Positions 1 through 10,075 of a stretch of DNA of 64,000 bases are shown here, piece after piece. How positions within the stretch are numbered: the stretch's first letter is position 1; each line of letters starts with the position of its first letter. The translations under genes were made by a program, and so were the position numbers. The notes beneath the pieces are model-generated. The model made no database searches. It was not told the origin of the DNA and worked only from the letters and a program-made list of their open reading frames with translations. Origin of the DNA: Toxonevra muliebris (taxonomy: Eukaryota > Arthropoda > Insecta > Diptera > Pallopteridae); the NCBI GenBank assembly GCA_963691655.1, contig OY829330.1, positions 17,664,182 to 17,728,181 on the forward strand, given 5' to 3'.

Positions 1-804
1 AATGGCGGTGTGAGAATGTTGCCCTGCAAATCAGCTGATTCTGACAGGGTAGCATTTTTAAGTTTTTTTCTTGCACTAAAAAGACAACATTTTGGCAGGG
101 TTGAGGGTAACATTAAAAAATTGTTGTCATTGCACAAGGGGAAAAAAATGCAACATAAGATTTGGTAATCTAGTATTACTGATGCTTCATTTGGTAAGAT
201 CTTCCCTACCACGCATCTTTCTAACCGAAGTAAATATTTAGAAACCACTCATAACTCTAAGTAAGAACATCATAATGAAAGTAAAATATTTTCCATTTAG
301 ATTTTAAATAATTTTTCAATGACAACGAGTGCGTGTTTTTTATTATTGGAGGGTGTTAAATATTTATTCAATACAATTAATTGTGCTTAATCAATATTTA
401 TTTTCTCAAGAAAAAAGGCAATCAATTATGAATTTCGTAGTGAAGTAGTAACCCAAAGGCGGAGAGTTGTGCATCAGAAGCTATTCTGTTCACAGTATTT
501 TTTATTTTTGAATGTACTGAATTGCAGCAACACTTTGTGTGAAGTATTAAGGCGAATTCACCGAACGAATTTCGCACTCTCTTCTTGTTTTTATATATGA
601 AATTTGTTCACTCTGTCAAGTTGAGAGCTCAAGAAAAATGCGTCGCACTCTCTTTTAGTGAGATAACTTAATTTTATTTTCTGTGCGGCATGGAACTGCC
701 AAATTCGAAGTTTTCGTTTGCATTATGAATGATAAATTAGATATTTGGGCTTAGTTCTGCTGTTGTGCTATCTTTCTATATTTAGAAGAAAAATACTGGG
801 ACCG
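1..804. other. AT-rich stretch without recognisable gene
   Basis: No reading frame with a recognisable domain was seen. At 549-567 there is a motif AAGGCGAATTCACCGAACGA that recurs in reverse at 41530-41548 with two differences, each next to a GCACTCTC-type motif. These may be matching ends of one repeat family, but neither has a visible partner end nearby. Confidence 0.4.
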
Positions 805-910
805 AATCGTCTAATCCGTGAATGTACTGATCGTCACGTAATTTGCATTAAAATACTTGCGAAATAGTCACTTTTACGTAACGGTTTGTTTGTTCACGGA
901 TCAGACGATT
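805..910. repeat. Small fold-back (inverted repeat)
   Basis: The arms at 805-822 (AATCGTCTAATCCGTGAA) and 893-910 pair over 18 bases with one mismatch around a spacer of about 70 bases. The inner parts of both arms also carry an ACGTAA motif. The size and layout suggest a tiny MITE or a fold-back relic. No clear target-site duplication was found, so the class is open. Confidence 0.6.
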
Positions 911-2449
911 TGAACTCTAAATTTTCGGTTTTAATTTTTTTTTCGTATGGATTTCGATTATTCATATATGAAGACATCAATGTACCAACAAAGTATTGCA
1001 AATGAAAAAACATTTGATGCACTGAAATTTGAAAGCGCATGAGTGTTTAAGACTGGGTTAACTTTATTCTGAATTCAATGTATGTGTAGTGTTCCAATTA
1101 AATATAATAAAGAAAGAAGGGGGCAAAACTGAAACTAATTCTGCTCCATTATTAAAATTCTTAATTTCTTTATTGATTTTCAATTTCTACTTCCACATAC
1201 GAGTATATACAGTAAAGGACAACAAAATAGGGTTACTATTTTAGTTGTTTTAAAAAACTTTTTTTTATATCAATCTAAATTTAATGCTCTATAATATAAA
1301 GGTTTTAAACAGTAAATACCACCCCTAAAAATTTGAAAAAAATACGTTTAAAGAATTTATGTCACGGAAATTTTGTACAAAATTGACAGCTTTTCGATCA
1401 AAACATTGTGTTCGGAAAAATTACTCAAAGTTCAATATTTTAGAAGTTATCACCGATCAAAGCTATTTACCTTTTTAAAGCCTATTTTTAAGCCTTTGAT
1501 TCAAAACCGACTGGCTATTTTCCACTAGAGACCTCTATATTTTTTTCTAAATCTTATTTTTCTCATATAATCTTTCAGAAAATCCACTAGGAGCAGAAAA
1601 ACTCGAACCTTGCACATTTCATATATTTCGTAGGAAAGCTACTGTACATATACTAATTCATTTTTTTTTTCTCATTACAGCTCCAAAATAATGTTTGTGC
1701 GTAAACGCATCATCTAGGAATACATTTTGTAGTAAGTTCAATTTAATTACGTCCCTTTGTATATATGCATTTACTAGTAAGTCCAGAGGTTGCGTCTAAA
1801 GGTCTTAACTATTTATGTTCCCTTAAAACTTTTTTAATTCAGGAACAACGATCATAATAAGAACTAAATGATGGAATGAAAGCTCTTTGTTTGTACGTCT
1901 TCCTTCCTAACACGAATACTTTCTTATTTAATATGTGGTCTCACACAATTATCAGCGGCTCTCAACTGCTTTTATCATACGCCTTTTCTCTGTTCTCGAG
2001 CCAGTGTACCAGTTTAGTATGTGTTCTCTATGAGGGGAGTAGAATATCTTGATGTCCCATGTCCAGGCCCGACGAGAGGGGGATGGGTCGGGTGGGATTC
2101 CCACCGGGCCCGGAGTTTTTGAGGCATCAGCCAAAGCAAGAAAGGCGTACTTATGAATTATGCACATTATGAGAGTTGATAAGAAAAACTTTTAATGTAA
2201 TTAAAGTAAAATGGAAACTTATTTTACAGATATTCATACTTAAAGTACAGAATAAATTTTATTTTTTGATATTTGTCTTTGTATTTTTATATATTCCGAA
2301 TTCTGAAACACATTCCTTAGTGAGCAGTACGAAGATTTTTATTGTATCATTTGTGATGGGAAGAGATAAGGGGGGGGGGGGGGGCAGAGGTTATCACTAC
2401 CGGGCCCGGATTTTCTCTCGACGCCCCTGCCTATGTCCCATCGTATACT
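911..2449. other. Unassigned AT-rich DNA with a 15-G run
   Basis: No gene is recognised. Two GC-rich islands containing GGGCCCGG (about 2068-2115 and 2402-2410) stand out from the AT-rich background and may be parts of one broken repeat. A run of 15 G lies at 2370-2384. Short open frames here have no recognisable domain. Confidence 0.4.
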
Positions 2450-2690
2450 CATAAGTGTGCTTTTGGCGTGTGTTCTAATGGCTCCTGCAATACAGAAACA
2501 GGCTAGACTTAGAACTTTGGTGAGGGTATTCCTCATTGTAACTAATTTAAAACTTTGCGAGTAGGCTACTGCACCATAGGTGAGAATAGGCATCACTATT
2601 ATAGTTTACATCCACTTTAGGATATACGCAATATATCCCCAGATTTTTCCTGTATGTTTTTCCTTCATTCGCTTCATTCAGTTTAATGGA
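2450..2690 (-). pseudogene. LINE reverse transcriptase fragment (post-catalytic region)
   Basis: Read on the minus strand, the segment gives PILTYGAVAY, then about 20 residues further LTKVLSLACFCIAGAIRT. This matches the conserved stretch downstream of the RT catalytic core in R1/I/LOA-type LINEs (family pattern: PILTYGA, then VQRLACLCITGAMRTTP). Upstream, a frameshifted YPKV motif continues the similarity to about 2690. There is no catalytic core, endonuclease or RNase H nearby, so this is a short dead scrap. The clade is inferred from the motif alone. Confidence 0.7.
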
Positions 2691-2699
2691 CTTCATGAC

Positions 2700-3680
2700 G
2701 CTAAAGTTTTATCTTCCTATCCGATCGGTACTAGGGTTGTCTTGAATGGATTTATTACTACTACCCTCTACAAAAACTGCAATACGTGTACGTCTTTGTT
2801 TCAAAAGCCACTTGCTTAGGAACTTTTCCAAAACAGGCTATTCACACTCCTTCAATATTCTCCTCTATATTCGTCGCACAATGATTCAAAAGACACATTT
2901 TCGTCCAATTTAGATAAGTGTATTCTCGTCTAGGAAAAAAAGCATACAATTATTTTAATATCGAAAAAAGAAAATTTATATTTACCCTTATCTGTAATAA
3001 TATTAATAAAGCGAATTAATGCAGACTCTAAATCCTCTTGTCTTGTGTTGTATGTATTATACACATATATGCATGATAAATATGCATAGTATGCAGAATC
3101 ATGCAAAAAAAAAAAAAACCAAAACACTAAAACAAAAAAGGAAGAAACGAAAAAATCTCCTTTGTTTACTTCTAAGAAATAGTCAATGTCACTTGGTTTA
3201 TAACAATGACAACAACACCAGCAGCACCACCACCAACAATATTACCGCCGTCACTAAAACCTAAACGTAAATTCAATTCACGCTACTGTCATTGTTATTG
3301 TTTTTGCTGTGTAAATGCGAGTCGTAGGCTTAAGAATCAAAATTAACTTGAACTTCTCTACACTTTTACGAGGTTATAAGATGTTCGCTTAATACACTTA
3401 AAGAAATTATTTTGCAAGAATGAAAATAATTGAAAAGTCTTAGTTCAGTTCAATTTTAATCGATCTAATATATAACCAATTTTGTACAGTTACCAGAAAT
3501 TGTAACAAAATTTTGAAACGTCATTTGAATATAACATTTCATCACTCAAAAAAATTAAAAAAAAATCTGTATTTTAAAGGGTGTAGTAGTAATTAGCGTA
3601 ACCGAGAAAATGGGGTGACCAACTGTGGAACAAAATATACGTACTCATACACAAAATCACAAGTAATAAAATTTTTTTAA
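2700..3680. other. Unassigned stretch with simple repeats
   Basis: No gene is recognised. It contains an A-run near 3106-3118 and a CAA/CAC/CAG-rich patch at about 3205-3245, of the kind common in fly non-coding DNA. Short frames through the patch encode only low-complexity sequence. Confidence 0.4.
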
Positions 3681-3906
3681 CTCTAGGATGGGCACCTAGG
3701 CCCTAAATAGGCCCAGGTGTTTATTTTTGTGTCTTGCAAAATTTATAGCAAATTATTTTGAATTTGAAGTTTATTTAAACGCAAAAGGTAATTTTGGGGC
3801 TTAAGTATTATCTCTAGTTTCGATTGCAACAAGGCCTTTTTTGATTTTGCATGATGGTGGACCAATATGGCGGCTGCAAGTCTACCACCTCATCTTAAAA
3901 TAACAA

Positions 3907-4517
3907 AAACTAAATTGTGTATGAACGAACACAAGGCAGAAGTTAAACTTCTTGTGAACTAAACGAAACACAAGCAAACAATAAGCAAATTAAATTTTTC
4001 AATCGCTAAATTTTTTACTTCATTGGCTTGTGTTTTTTAATTTCATTTGCTTGTGTTTCGTTTAGTTCACAAGAAGTTTCACTTCTACCTTGTGTTCGTT
4101 AATACACAACCAATTTTTTTTTTGGGATTAATGCTAGAACAAAAATTGCAACTCTATACCGGTAATGTCGATGACAATTGTAGCGAACTCTTTTTGTGTG
4201 CGACATCTTCATGTAATATCTTGGACATTGGCGCCATCTGTATGTGAAATGTATAACTGTCATAAACTTTAAGATGGCGACGCTACACATTGTTCTTTCT
4301 GCCATAGGCGTGTGTATGTAATTAATATGTGTATTATTGAATTAAAACTATTTATGAATCGTTTATTATATAGTTTGCTCGTGAATTCAGTTAGGGAATA
4401 TTGATATTTAGCCCCTCATGCACATTGCTCGACAAAATTATGTCGCATTGCAAACTTACGCGCGACGTCACATCCGGTTGGTTTTACTCTAGGACAAGAG
4501 AAAAGAAGTTTCACTTC
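3907..4517 (+). mobile_element. Hairpin element H, copy 1, inserted in MITE A
   Basis: The edges are fixed by comparison with the uninterrupted 30-kb copy of MITE A. The element opens with a long hairpin (3915-3978 pairing with 4046-4109; 61 of 64 positions match) and closes with AAGAAGTTTCACTTC, which is the inverse of a motif inside the hairpin arm. A close second copy lies at 57953-58478. It has no coding capacity and at most a 2-base (AA) target duplication. It may be a fold-back or Helitron-like non-autonomous element; the class is unresolved. Confidence 0.8.
3915..4109. repeat. 64-bp-arm near-perfect hairpin
   Basis: The left arm begins TTGTGTATGAACGAACAC and the right arm ends GTGTTCGTTAATACACAA. 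They align without gaps over 64 bases with three mismatches, around a 67-base spacer that carries an extra partial copy of the CTTGTGTTT motif. A transcript through it would form a strong double strand. Confidence 0.9.
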
Positions 4518-5242
4518 AATAGTTTTATCAAGCGTACGTTTACCCAAGTCATCATAAAAATATAGATAAAGCCTCTTTTCGTATATTTTTTTTTTCGCTG
4601 AATATGAATCAAATAATAATTTCCATGGGAAATGTCACGTGTTGTCCCTAACCTAAAAAAGGTCCAAAATGGCTGTTTTCGGGTCTTATTTTCCACGTTA
4701 TGTGTCACCTATTATATCTAAATCACAACCAAAAACCTTTCATTAATTAAAAGTATACAATTTTCCTACATTTTGTAATTATGCATACAAAATCCTATAT
4801 AAATTATCGTTTTATTCACGTGGGCCCAATTAGGCCCAGAAGCTTATGTTAGCGCCTCCTAAAGAGGTGCCCATCGAAGGATTAATTAGAAATAATTGAA
4901 ATAAGTGTTGCATACCATTAGAAAGGGAAAATAATTCTTGTTCGTTTCGAAAAAAGGAAATAATTAGAAAAAATACCAAAGAAAAGATATTAGCAAAACA
5001 ACATCGATCCGACTTATATACATCGATCCGAATCACCATCACTTACATTATATAAGTCTTTTCAAAGCCCTAACTGTACACATATACATGTTAGAAACAC
5101 ATACCAAATGTAGGAGACCATGTCCGATACTAAGCGCACACCTGCCAGTACAATAACATGCTGTAATAGGCCGTAACTATCGTTTTATTCACGTGGACCT
5201 AATTAGGCCCGCCTCCCAAAGAGGTGTCCATTCTAGGGTTAA

Positions 5243-6051
5243 GAGCAATAAGTGGAAAAGCATTATTTAAAAAAAAATATACTTTCGCTGAAATATGGTC
5301 AGCTATAGCTTGTGGAAAATACATGTAGGCCTCTTTAGTCATAGTTTTTTTTTTTGAAGTTTGTTATTTTATCTAAGAAAATATAAAAAAATATATATTT
5401 ACTAATTTTTGTTAATTTTTATAAACTTCTTCAAAAAAGGTATATCTCTTTACCTTAATTTTAGTCAGATAAAACCTAATAATTATAAATTATGAAAAAT
5501 ATTGAACGTTTTCAAAGTTGCAGTACGAAAAAACATACAGATGTTCAAAAATTGAGTTAAGTTTAGGAGCTAAATATTCAACAGGAGAGATGTTACGAAA
5601 TTTGTCAATACAAAATAAAAAACTGTTGAATCAAACAAATTGCGTTCAATACAACAAATTTTCTTAACAACAGCGTTGTTTCCAATTTTGTTCATATGGA
5701 TAAGAGAAAAAATTACAATACATATCTGATTATCTGATTGAGTAATTTTGTGATTTTGTATATGGCCTACTCCTATATTTTCATATGGAAAAAGTGCGAT
5801 CCCAATGTCAGTTTTCTCAGTTTTTGCTCATGGGATTTAAGTTTTAGGTCACTGCTATCACTTTGCGTTCTAACTTACTGTTTTTCACAACTAAAATTTC
5901 GTTTGCCCTCAAGCGATTGTCCATTTGCGATTGTCCATTGTCATAATTTTTTTGTGTATTTGGCCACACTGAGAATGATGGCGGTCTAATGTTAATCAAT
6001 TATGGACACGTTCAAGATTATGTCAAATTTGTCCTAGCGTTTGTGATGTAT
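5243..6051. other. Unassigned AT-rich stretch
   Basis: No gene or repeat structure is assigned. TTGGCCACACTGAGAATG at about 5959-5976 resembles the GGCCACACTG terminus of hAT-like ends seen at 16166 and 40670, but no partner end is visible. Confidence 0.35.
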
Positions 6052-6325
6052 GAAAAAAAAACTGAAATGAGTCCCTTCTGCACTTGATGTGATAACAAAC
6101 TTAACACATTATTGTTTATTTTATTATAAAAGTTTTCGTTTTTATGTTACAAAAAGTGCAACCATGAGTTTTTTTTAATTTTCCTAATGTTAATATTATT
6201 TTACAATTTCAATTACAATAAACTATAAATAATTTTTGTCATGTTCCACTCTTCCATTGATATGTAAGTATACTCCAAAACCGTTTTTGATAAAGAAATT
6301 ATGTGTTGCATACTTTTGGGCTTAA
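6052..6325 (+). repeat. Dispersed repeat E, copy 1
   Basis: This stretch matches the reverse complement of 60257-60645. Shared landmarks in the same order include CTTCTGCACT, TATAAAAGTTTTCGTTT, AAAAAGTGCAACC, TTGTCATGTTCCACT, and TTATGTGTTGCATACTTTTG followed by GGCTTAAA. The other copy is longer because of indels. No protein is encoded; the class is unknown. Confidence 0.8.
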
Positions 6326-6841
6326 AACAAAATATCCCGCAAGAAAATGGAATGCTTCCAGAGCAGTTCTGGATTTCTAAAACAGCCACATCTTTCTATC
6401 TGTAATGATTTAATTGAACTGGAGAAGCATATTGGCGTCTTTTTATCCTCATTCTATGATAACTTTTCATCGCGTGTGAAAGTGCTTCTTTTTTAGTGGT
6501 TTTTTAGTGAAAAGACCAATTTAAAAAGGTAAGTAATTATTTTATTTTAAATTTTATTTTAACCATAAAAGTTTCTGAGGGTAGGTATTGATTACAGTTT
6601 TCTATTGAATGTGATCAATTTAGTAAAAAAATTGATTTTTGTATTTGATTCGCTGGCTGACATAAGGAACAAAATATTTTCACGATTTCTAGTAGTCGGC
6701 ATCAAGTGCAGGTAAGAAAAATCTATTGGTAACACTTCCCTACATGAGTTTTGCGAATAAGATGATTCCTATTGTTCCTGAATGAATTTTTCATGCTGAA
6801 CACGCATCTGGGGTCAAAAACTTCCCATCACGTCACGTTTA

Positions 6842-7272
6842 CGAGAAAAAAGGGGTTGAAATTCCTAAAAACAGCGTTTTTGGCCATTTTTGAAAGATTG
6901 TGGAGCTGAACTCTGACGTGTTGCAAACTTTGATAGTATCAGAAATTAAAGGCTGAACCAAGCTCTTTCAAATCAGCCTTAAGCCAAATTGTTCGCATGC
7001 CCCTTAGATCAGGGGGTGTGCATATGTCTAGGGGTGCAGTAAAAATTTTACACAGAACGAATTTTATCTTACTTACACACACGGCCATACAAAATGAAAA
7101 GTGCAGTGATCTGAAATGTTTTAAGGGTCGTTGGTTACATATCTGCGCTCTAACAGCGCATGCGATCAATTTGACTTAGAGCGAAGTTTGTAGCACGTCA
7201 GGGTTCAGCTCCACAATATTTCAAAAATGGCCAAAAATGCTATTTTTAGAATTTTTAGCTCTTTTTTTCTCG
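6842..7272. mobile_element. Long fold-back element (91-bp arms)
   Basis: The arms at 6842-6932 and 7182-7272 are inverted copies, with termini CGAGAAAAAAGGGGTTG versus CGAGAAAAAAAGAGCTA and the shared inner motif TTTTTGGCCATTTTTGAAA. They also share GTGGAGCTGAAC and TGACGTG. The roughly 250-base centre has no convincing frame. This is a fold-back type MITE. The target-site duplication is not obvious. Confidence 0.8.
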
Positions 7273-7783
7273 ACAACGCATAGTGGTTCCTCCATAGGCC
7301 AAAAAAAATGTTTGTTGTCATATTTAAAAAAAATTATGATGCAAATATCATCTTTATTCTTCAAATATTGAAACGGTAAACTTTTTTTTGTTGTTATCAA
7401 ACAATAATTATTTAATAATAGGACAGAAAGTGAGAGTATTTCTAATCTTTATTAGTGCATTATTAGCAGCGTATTTGGTCATATAGCACATTCACAACAC
7501 ATAACACATAAAATAAAAAATAATTTTATTGTTTCAAATTTAAATGATTATTTGTTATAAATTTGTTGTTTTTAAATAATATATGTGAATTTGAAAAATG
7601 TGTATTTAAAGTCATTTTTTGTTGTATTACTAATTTTGATATGGAGTTTTAACTGTGTTACCAACGTTAGTTAGAGCTGTATTTTATTTTAAATTAAAGC
7701 TTGAAATGTCTACTTTAAAGTGTAAGAAAATCTATATCCACCGACGTCCACCTCTGTCTACAGAAAGCAAAATTATTGTACTA

Positions 7784-9070
7784 AGGAGTGAGATCGAAAA
7801 AATCTTAACATATATAAAATTCAATAAATTTTAAACGGTTGATCTTAGAGTTTTGATTTTTTTTTATTTAATTGATAATATTTTCTAAATTACAGAAAAA
7901 TATAACTTTTATAGTTCTAACCACTATTTATGAACTCGTGGACCTTTTTTGGTAAGCCTTCCATTAGAGATTTGATAGTTGTTTCAGACACCTTTTTGGA
8001 ACAGTTTGCCCATCTCCTTTTAAAATCTTCGTTATTTTAGGACACCTTTTTTGTGCTCTTTAAGTTTCTTTTCACAAGAGCCCAATATCTCTCCACTGGT
8101 CTTAGCTCCGGACAATTTGTAGGATTGGACTCTCTTGGTACGAAAACTATGTTATTACTTTGGTACCACTCCAGAGCTTTCTTGCCGTAGTGACATGATG
8201 CCAAATCGACCCAAAAATATATGGACACATTGTGCTCTCTTATGAAAGGAAGACGTCTTTTTTCAAAAATTCTTTGATGTATATTTCGGTATTTATAGAG
8301 CCCACTGTAACAAATGACTTGCTTCTTTTGCCGCAACTGCATATAGCTTGCCATACCAGGAATTTTTTAAGAAATTTTGTCTGCTTTTGGATTCTAAATT
8401 GTTCTTCGACATTTCCTGGAGCATCAGCAACATAAAAATTTTGATCCGGAAGCTGCGTAAAATCTGCCAGTACATACGTTTCGTCGTCCATTATACAACA
8501 TGAATATTTTTGTATGAAATTCGATTTTAATTTCCGAGCCCTACTTTTGGCGTCTACATTTTTTGCAGCATTCCTGTCTGGAACCTTTTGGACTTTGTAT
8601 GTTTTCAAACCTGCGTTGGCCTTAACTTTTCGCACCAAATAGTCAGAGCACTGGGCTAACCGGGCAGCTTTTCTACCAGATGTGTTTGGAGATCTTTTCA
8701 ATATGCTTTCTATTTTCTTCGCTTTCCCAATATAATGTGGTCTTTGTTTTCTTCCCGAACCAGTGTCCTATCGATTCTCCTGAAACTGTTTAATAACATT
8801 GGAAACAGTTTTACGGCAGACCTTCAATTCTTTGGCCAATTTTTTGTAGGACCAATTTGGATTTTTTTTGAAAATTTTTAATAATTTTAAGACGTACTTC
8901 TTTTTCTTCACGCATTTTGATCAAACTCACAATAAATCAACATGTTTGTCATTAAAAATAACAACTGACATATTTTGCAAAGATAACTAGATCAAAGAAA
9001 TTTTTAAATTTTACACCCAACAAAAATTATTAGGTAAAACGTGTGTTAAGATTTTTTCAATCTCACTCCT
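7784..9070 (-). mobile_element. Complete Tc1/mariner-type element with 28-bp TIRs
   Basis: The terminal repeats are AGGAGTGAGATCGAAAAAAT (left, 7784) and AGGAGTGAGATTGAAAAAAT (right, read inward from 9070), followed on both sides by CTTAACA. TA dinucleotides flank both ends (7782-7783 and 9071-9072), the standard Tc1/mariner target duplication. The length is 1287 bp, with one transposase pseudogene on the minus strand filling most of the interior. Confidence 0.92.
7917..8915 (-). pseudogene. Tc1/mariner transposase (DD37E-type), decayed
   Basis: Cut-and-paste transposase of the IS630-Tc1-mariner superfamily, about 333 codons, start at 8915. The N-terminal helix-turn-helix region is seen as LAKELKVCRKTVSNVIKQF, then KRSPNTSGRKAARLAQ. 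The DDE core has IMDDETY (first D), FWVDLASCHYGKKALEW (second D) and NCPELRPVERYW (final E). I count 37 residues between the second D and the E, which fits the DD37E group known from mosquitoes. Breaks: a frameshift in an A-run near 8870, an in-frame stop before DTGSGRK, a frameshift near 8258 and a stop near 8038. It cannot make active protein. Confidence 0.9.
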
Positions 9071-9492
9071 TACCTCTCATTTTTTGGTGTTTGGTGTATA
9101 TTATCGATGCTTTTTTCTAATAGCACTGTGCCACACAATTTCAGATCCAGTGTAAAGACTATGATAGCTGAAAATACATAACCTAAAAATAAAAATCCTA
9201 TGTAGGATTTTGCCAAAAGTCTTAGTTGGGTGTTCGGTACAACACGTTGAAGTTGGTTGGTTTTCGGTGCTCATAAATTGGCGTTTTTTTGCATTTTTAG
9301 GATATAACCGTGCATTTTTTGATGTTTACGTCTGATAATTTATTATTGGAAAAGATGTAAGGACAGTTTTGGCCTAACACTGCAAAGTCATAACCCTTCT
9401 CCTAATGGGTATTATTTGGCCTAAATTGTAAGTATATTCAAAAACTGGCATTTGGAGTAGAAATCGGACGTGGATATGAGAGAAAAAATGTG

Positions 9493-9660
9493 TATTTTTG
9501 AATATAAACTAGGGTCTCAGAACATAACAATGCCTTAAATCCATCCATTTCTGTGATAAGGAGCGAAAACCGGGGATTTTCAACGTATTTTACTAAAAAA
9601 AGCATAACACAAAATATTAATTTTGTCATGTTCTGAGAACCTAGTTTATATTCAAAAATA
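9493..9660. mobile_element. Short inverted-repeat element (MITE B)
   Basis: The arms at 9493-9530 and 9623-9660 pair over about 38 bases, with an inner core CTAGGGTCTCAGAACAT against ATGTTCTGAGAACCTAG. The spacer has no coding signal. A second copy lies at about 9794-9946 inside the downstream tandem duplicate. There the left arm is cut at ACTAGGG, so the duplication breakpoint falls inside the element. Confidence 0.75.
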
Positions 9661-10075
9661 AACATTCTCACATATTCTCATTTTGAACTATATGGAAATA
9701 TCGTCTGAGATCATTGGTATTCCTAAAAATTGTTTGGAAAGATGCTGCTCATTACTGCAAGCAATTTTGTCAGGATATAAAATAATGTATGAGACTAGGG
9801 TCTCAGAACATGACAATGCCTTAAATCCATCCATTTCTGTGATAAGGAGCGAAAACCGGGGATTTTCAACGTATTTTACAAAAAAAAGCATAACACAAAA
9901 TATTAATTTTGTCATGTTCTGAGAACCTAGTTTATATTCAAAAATAAACATTCTCACATATTCTCATTTTGAACTATATGGAAATATCGTCTGAGATCAT
10001 TGGTATTCCTAAAAATCTTTTGGAAAGATGCTGCTTATTACTGCAAGCAATTTTGTCAGGATATAAAATAATGTA
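9508..10075 (+). repeat. Tandem duplication, 286-bp period
   Basis: Copy 1 (9508-9789) and copy 2 (9794-10075) are nearly identical over about 282 bases, including part of MITE B and a downstream coding piece. The few differences are single-base changes. The high identity indicates a recent local duplication. Confidence 0.92.

Larger units (their letters stand above)
3796..4688 (+). repeat. MITE family A, copy 1 (partial, interrupted)
   Basis: Two blocks, 3796-3906 and 4518-4688, match the continuous sequence at 29943-30215. Shared features are the TCTCTAGTTTCGAATGCAAC-type start, ACCAATATGGCGGCTGCAAG, TTTACCCAAGTCATCATAAA and GTCCCTAACCT. The 611 bases between the blocks are absent from the 30-kb copy and are the hairpin element. 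The family's GGGACATTCTCTGTCAA terminus is missing here. Confidence 0.85.
3681..5238. mobile_element. Composite TTAA-flanked (piggyBac-like) MITE nest
   Basis: The left end after TTAA (3677-3680) reads CTCTAGGATGGGCACCT. The right end before TTAA (5239-5242), read in reverse, is CCCTAGAATGGACACCT. TTAA target sites and a CCCTAG terminus are hallmarks of the piggyBac superfamily. A second copy of the right end lies internally at 4801-4881 and is also followed by TTAA (4882-4885). The unit is therefore either 3681-4881 plus a tandem right end, or two adjacent insertions. No piggyBac transposase is encoded; the interior is mostly other repeats. It is likely a non-autonomous derivative mobilised in trans. 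Confidence 0.75.

Noticed and set aside
1952..2167. GC-rich frame with PGPVGIPPDPSPSRR
   Set aside because: Looks coding because of base composition, but no homologous pattern is recognised and both edges are abrupt; more likely part of a repeat.
8232..8435. Plus-strand open frame opposite the mariner transposase
   Set aside because: Antisense shadow of a clear transposase on the minus strand; no domain of its own.
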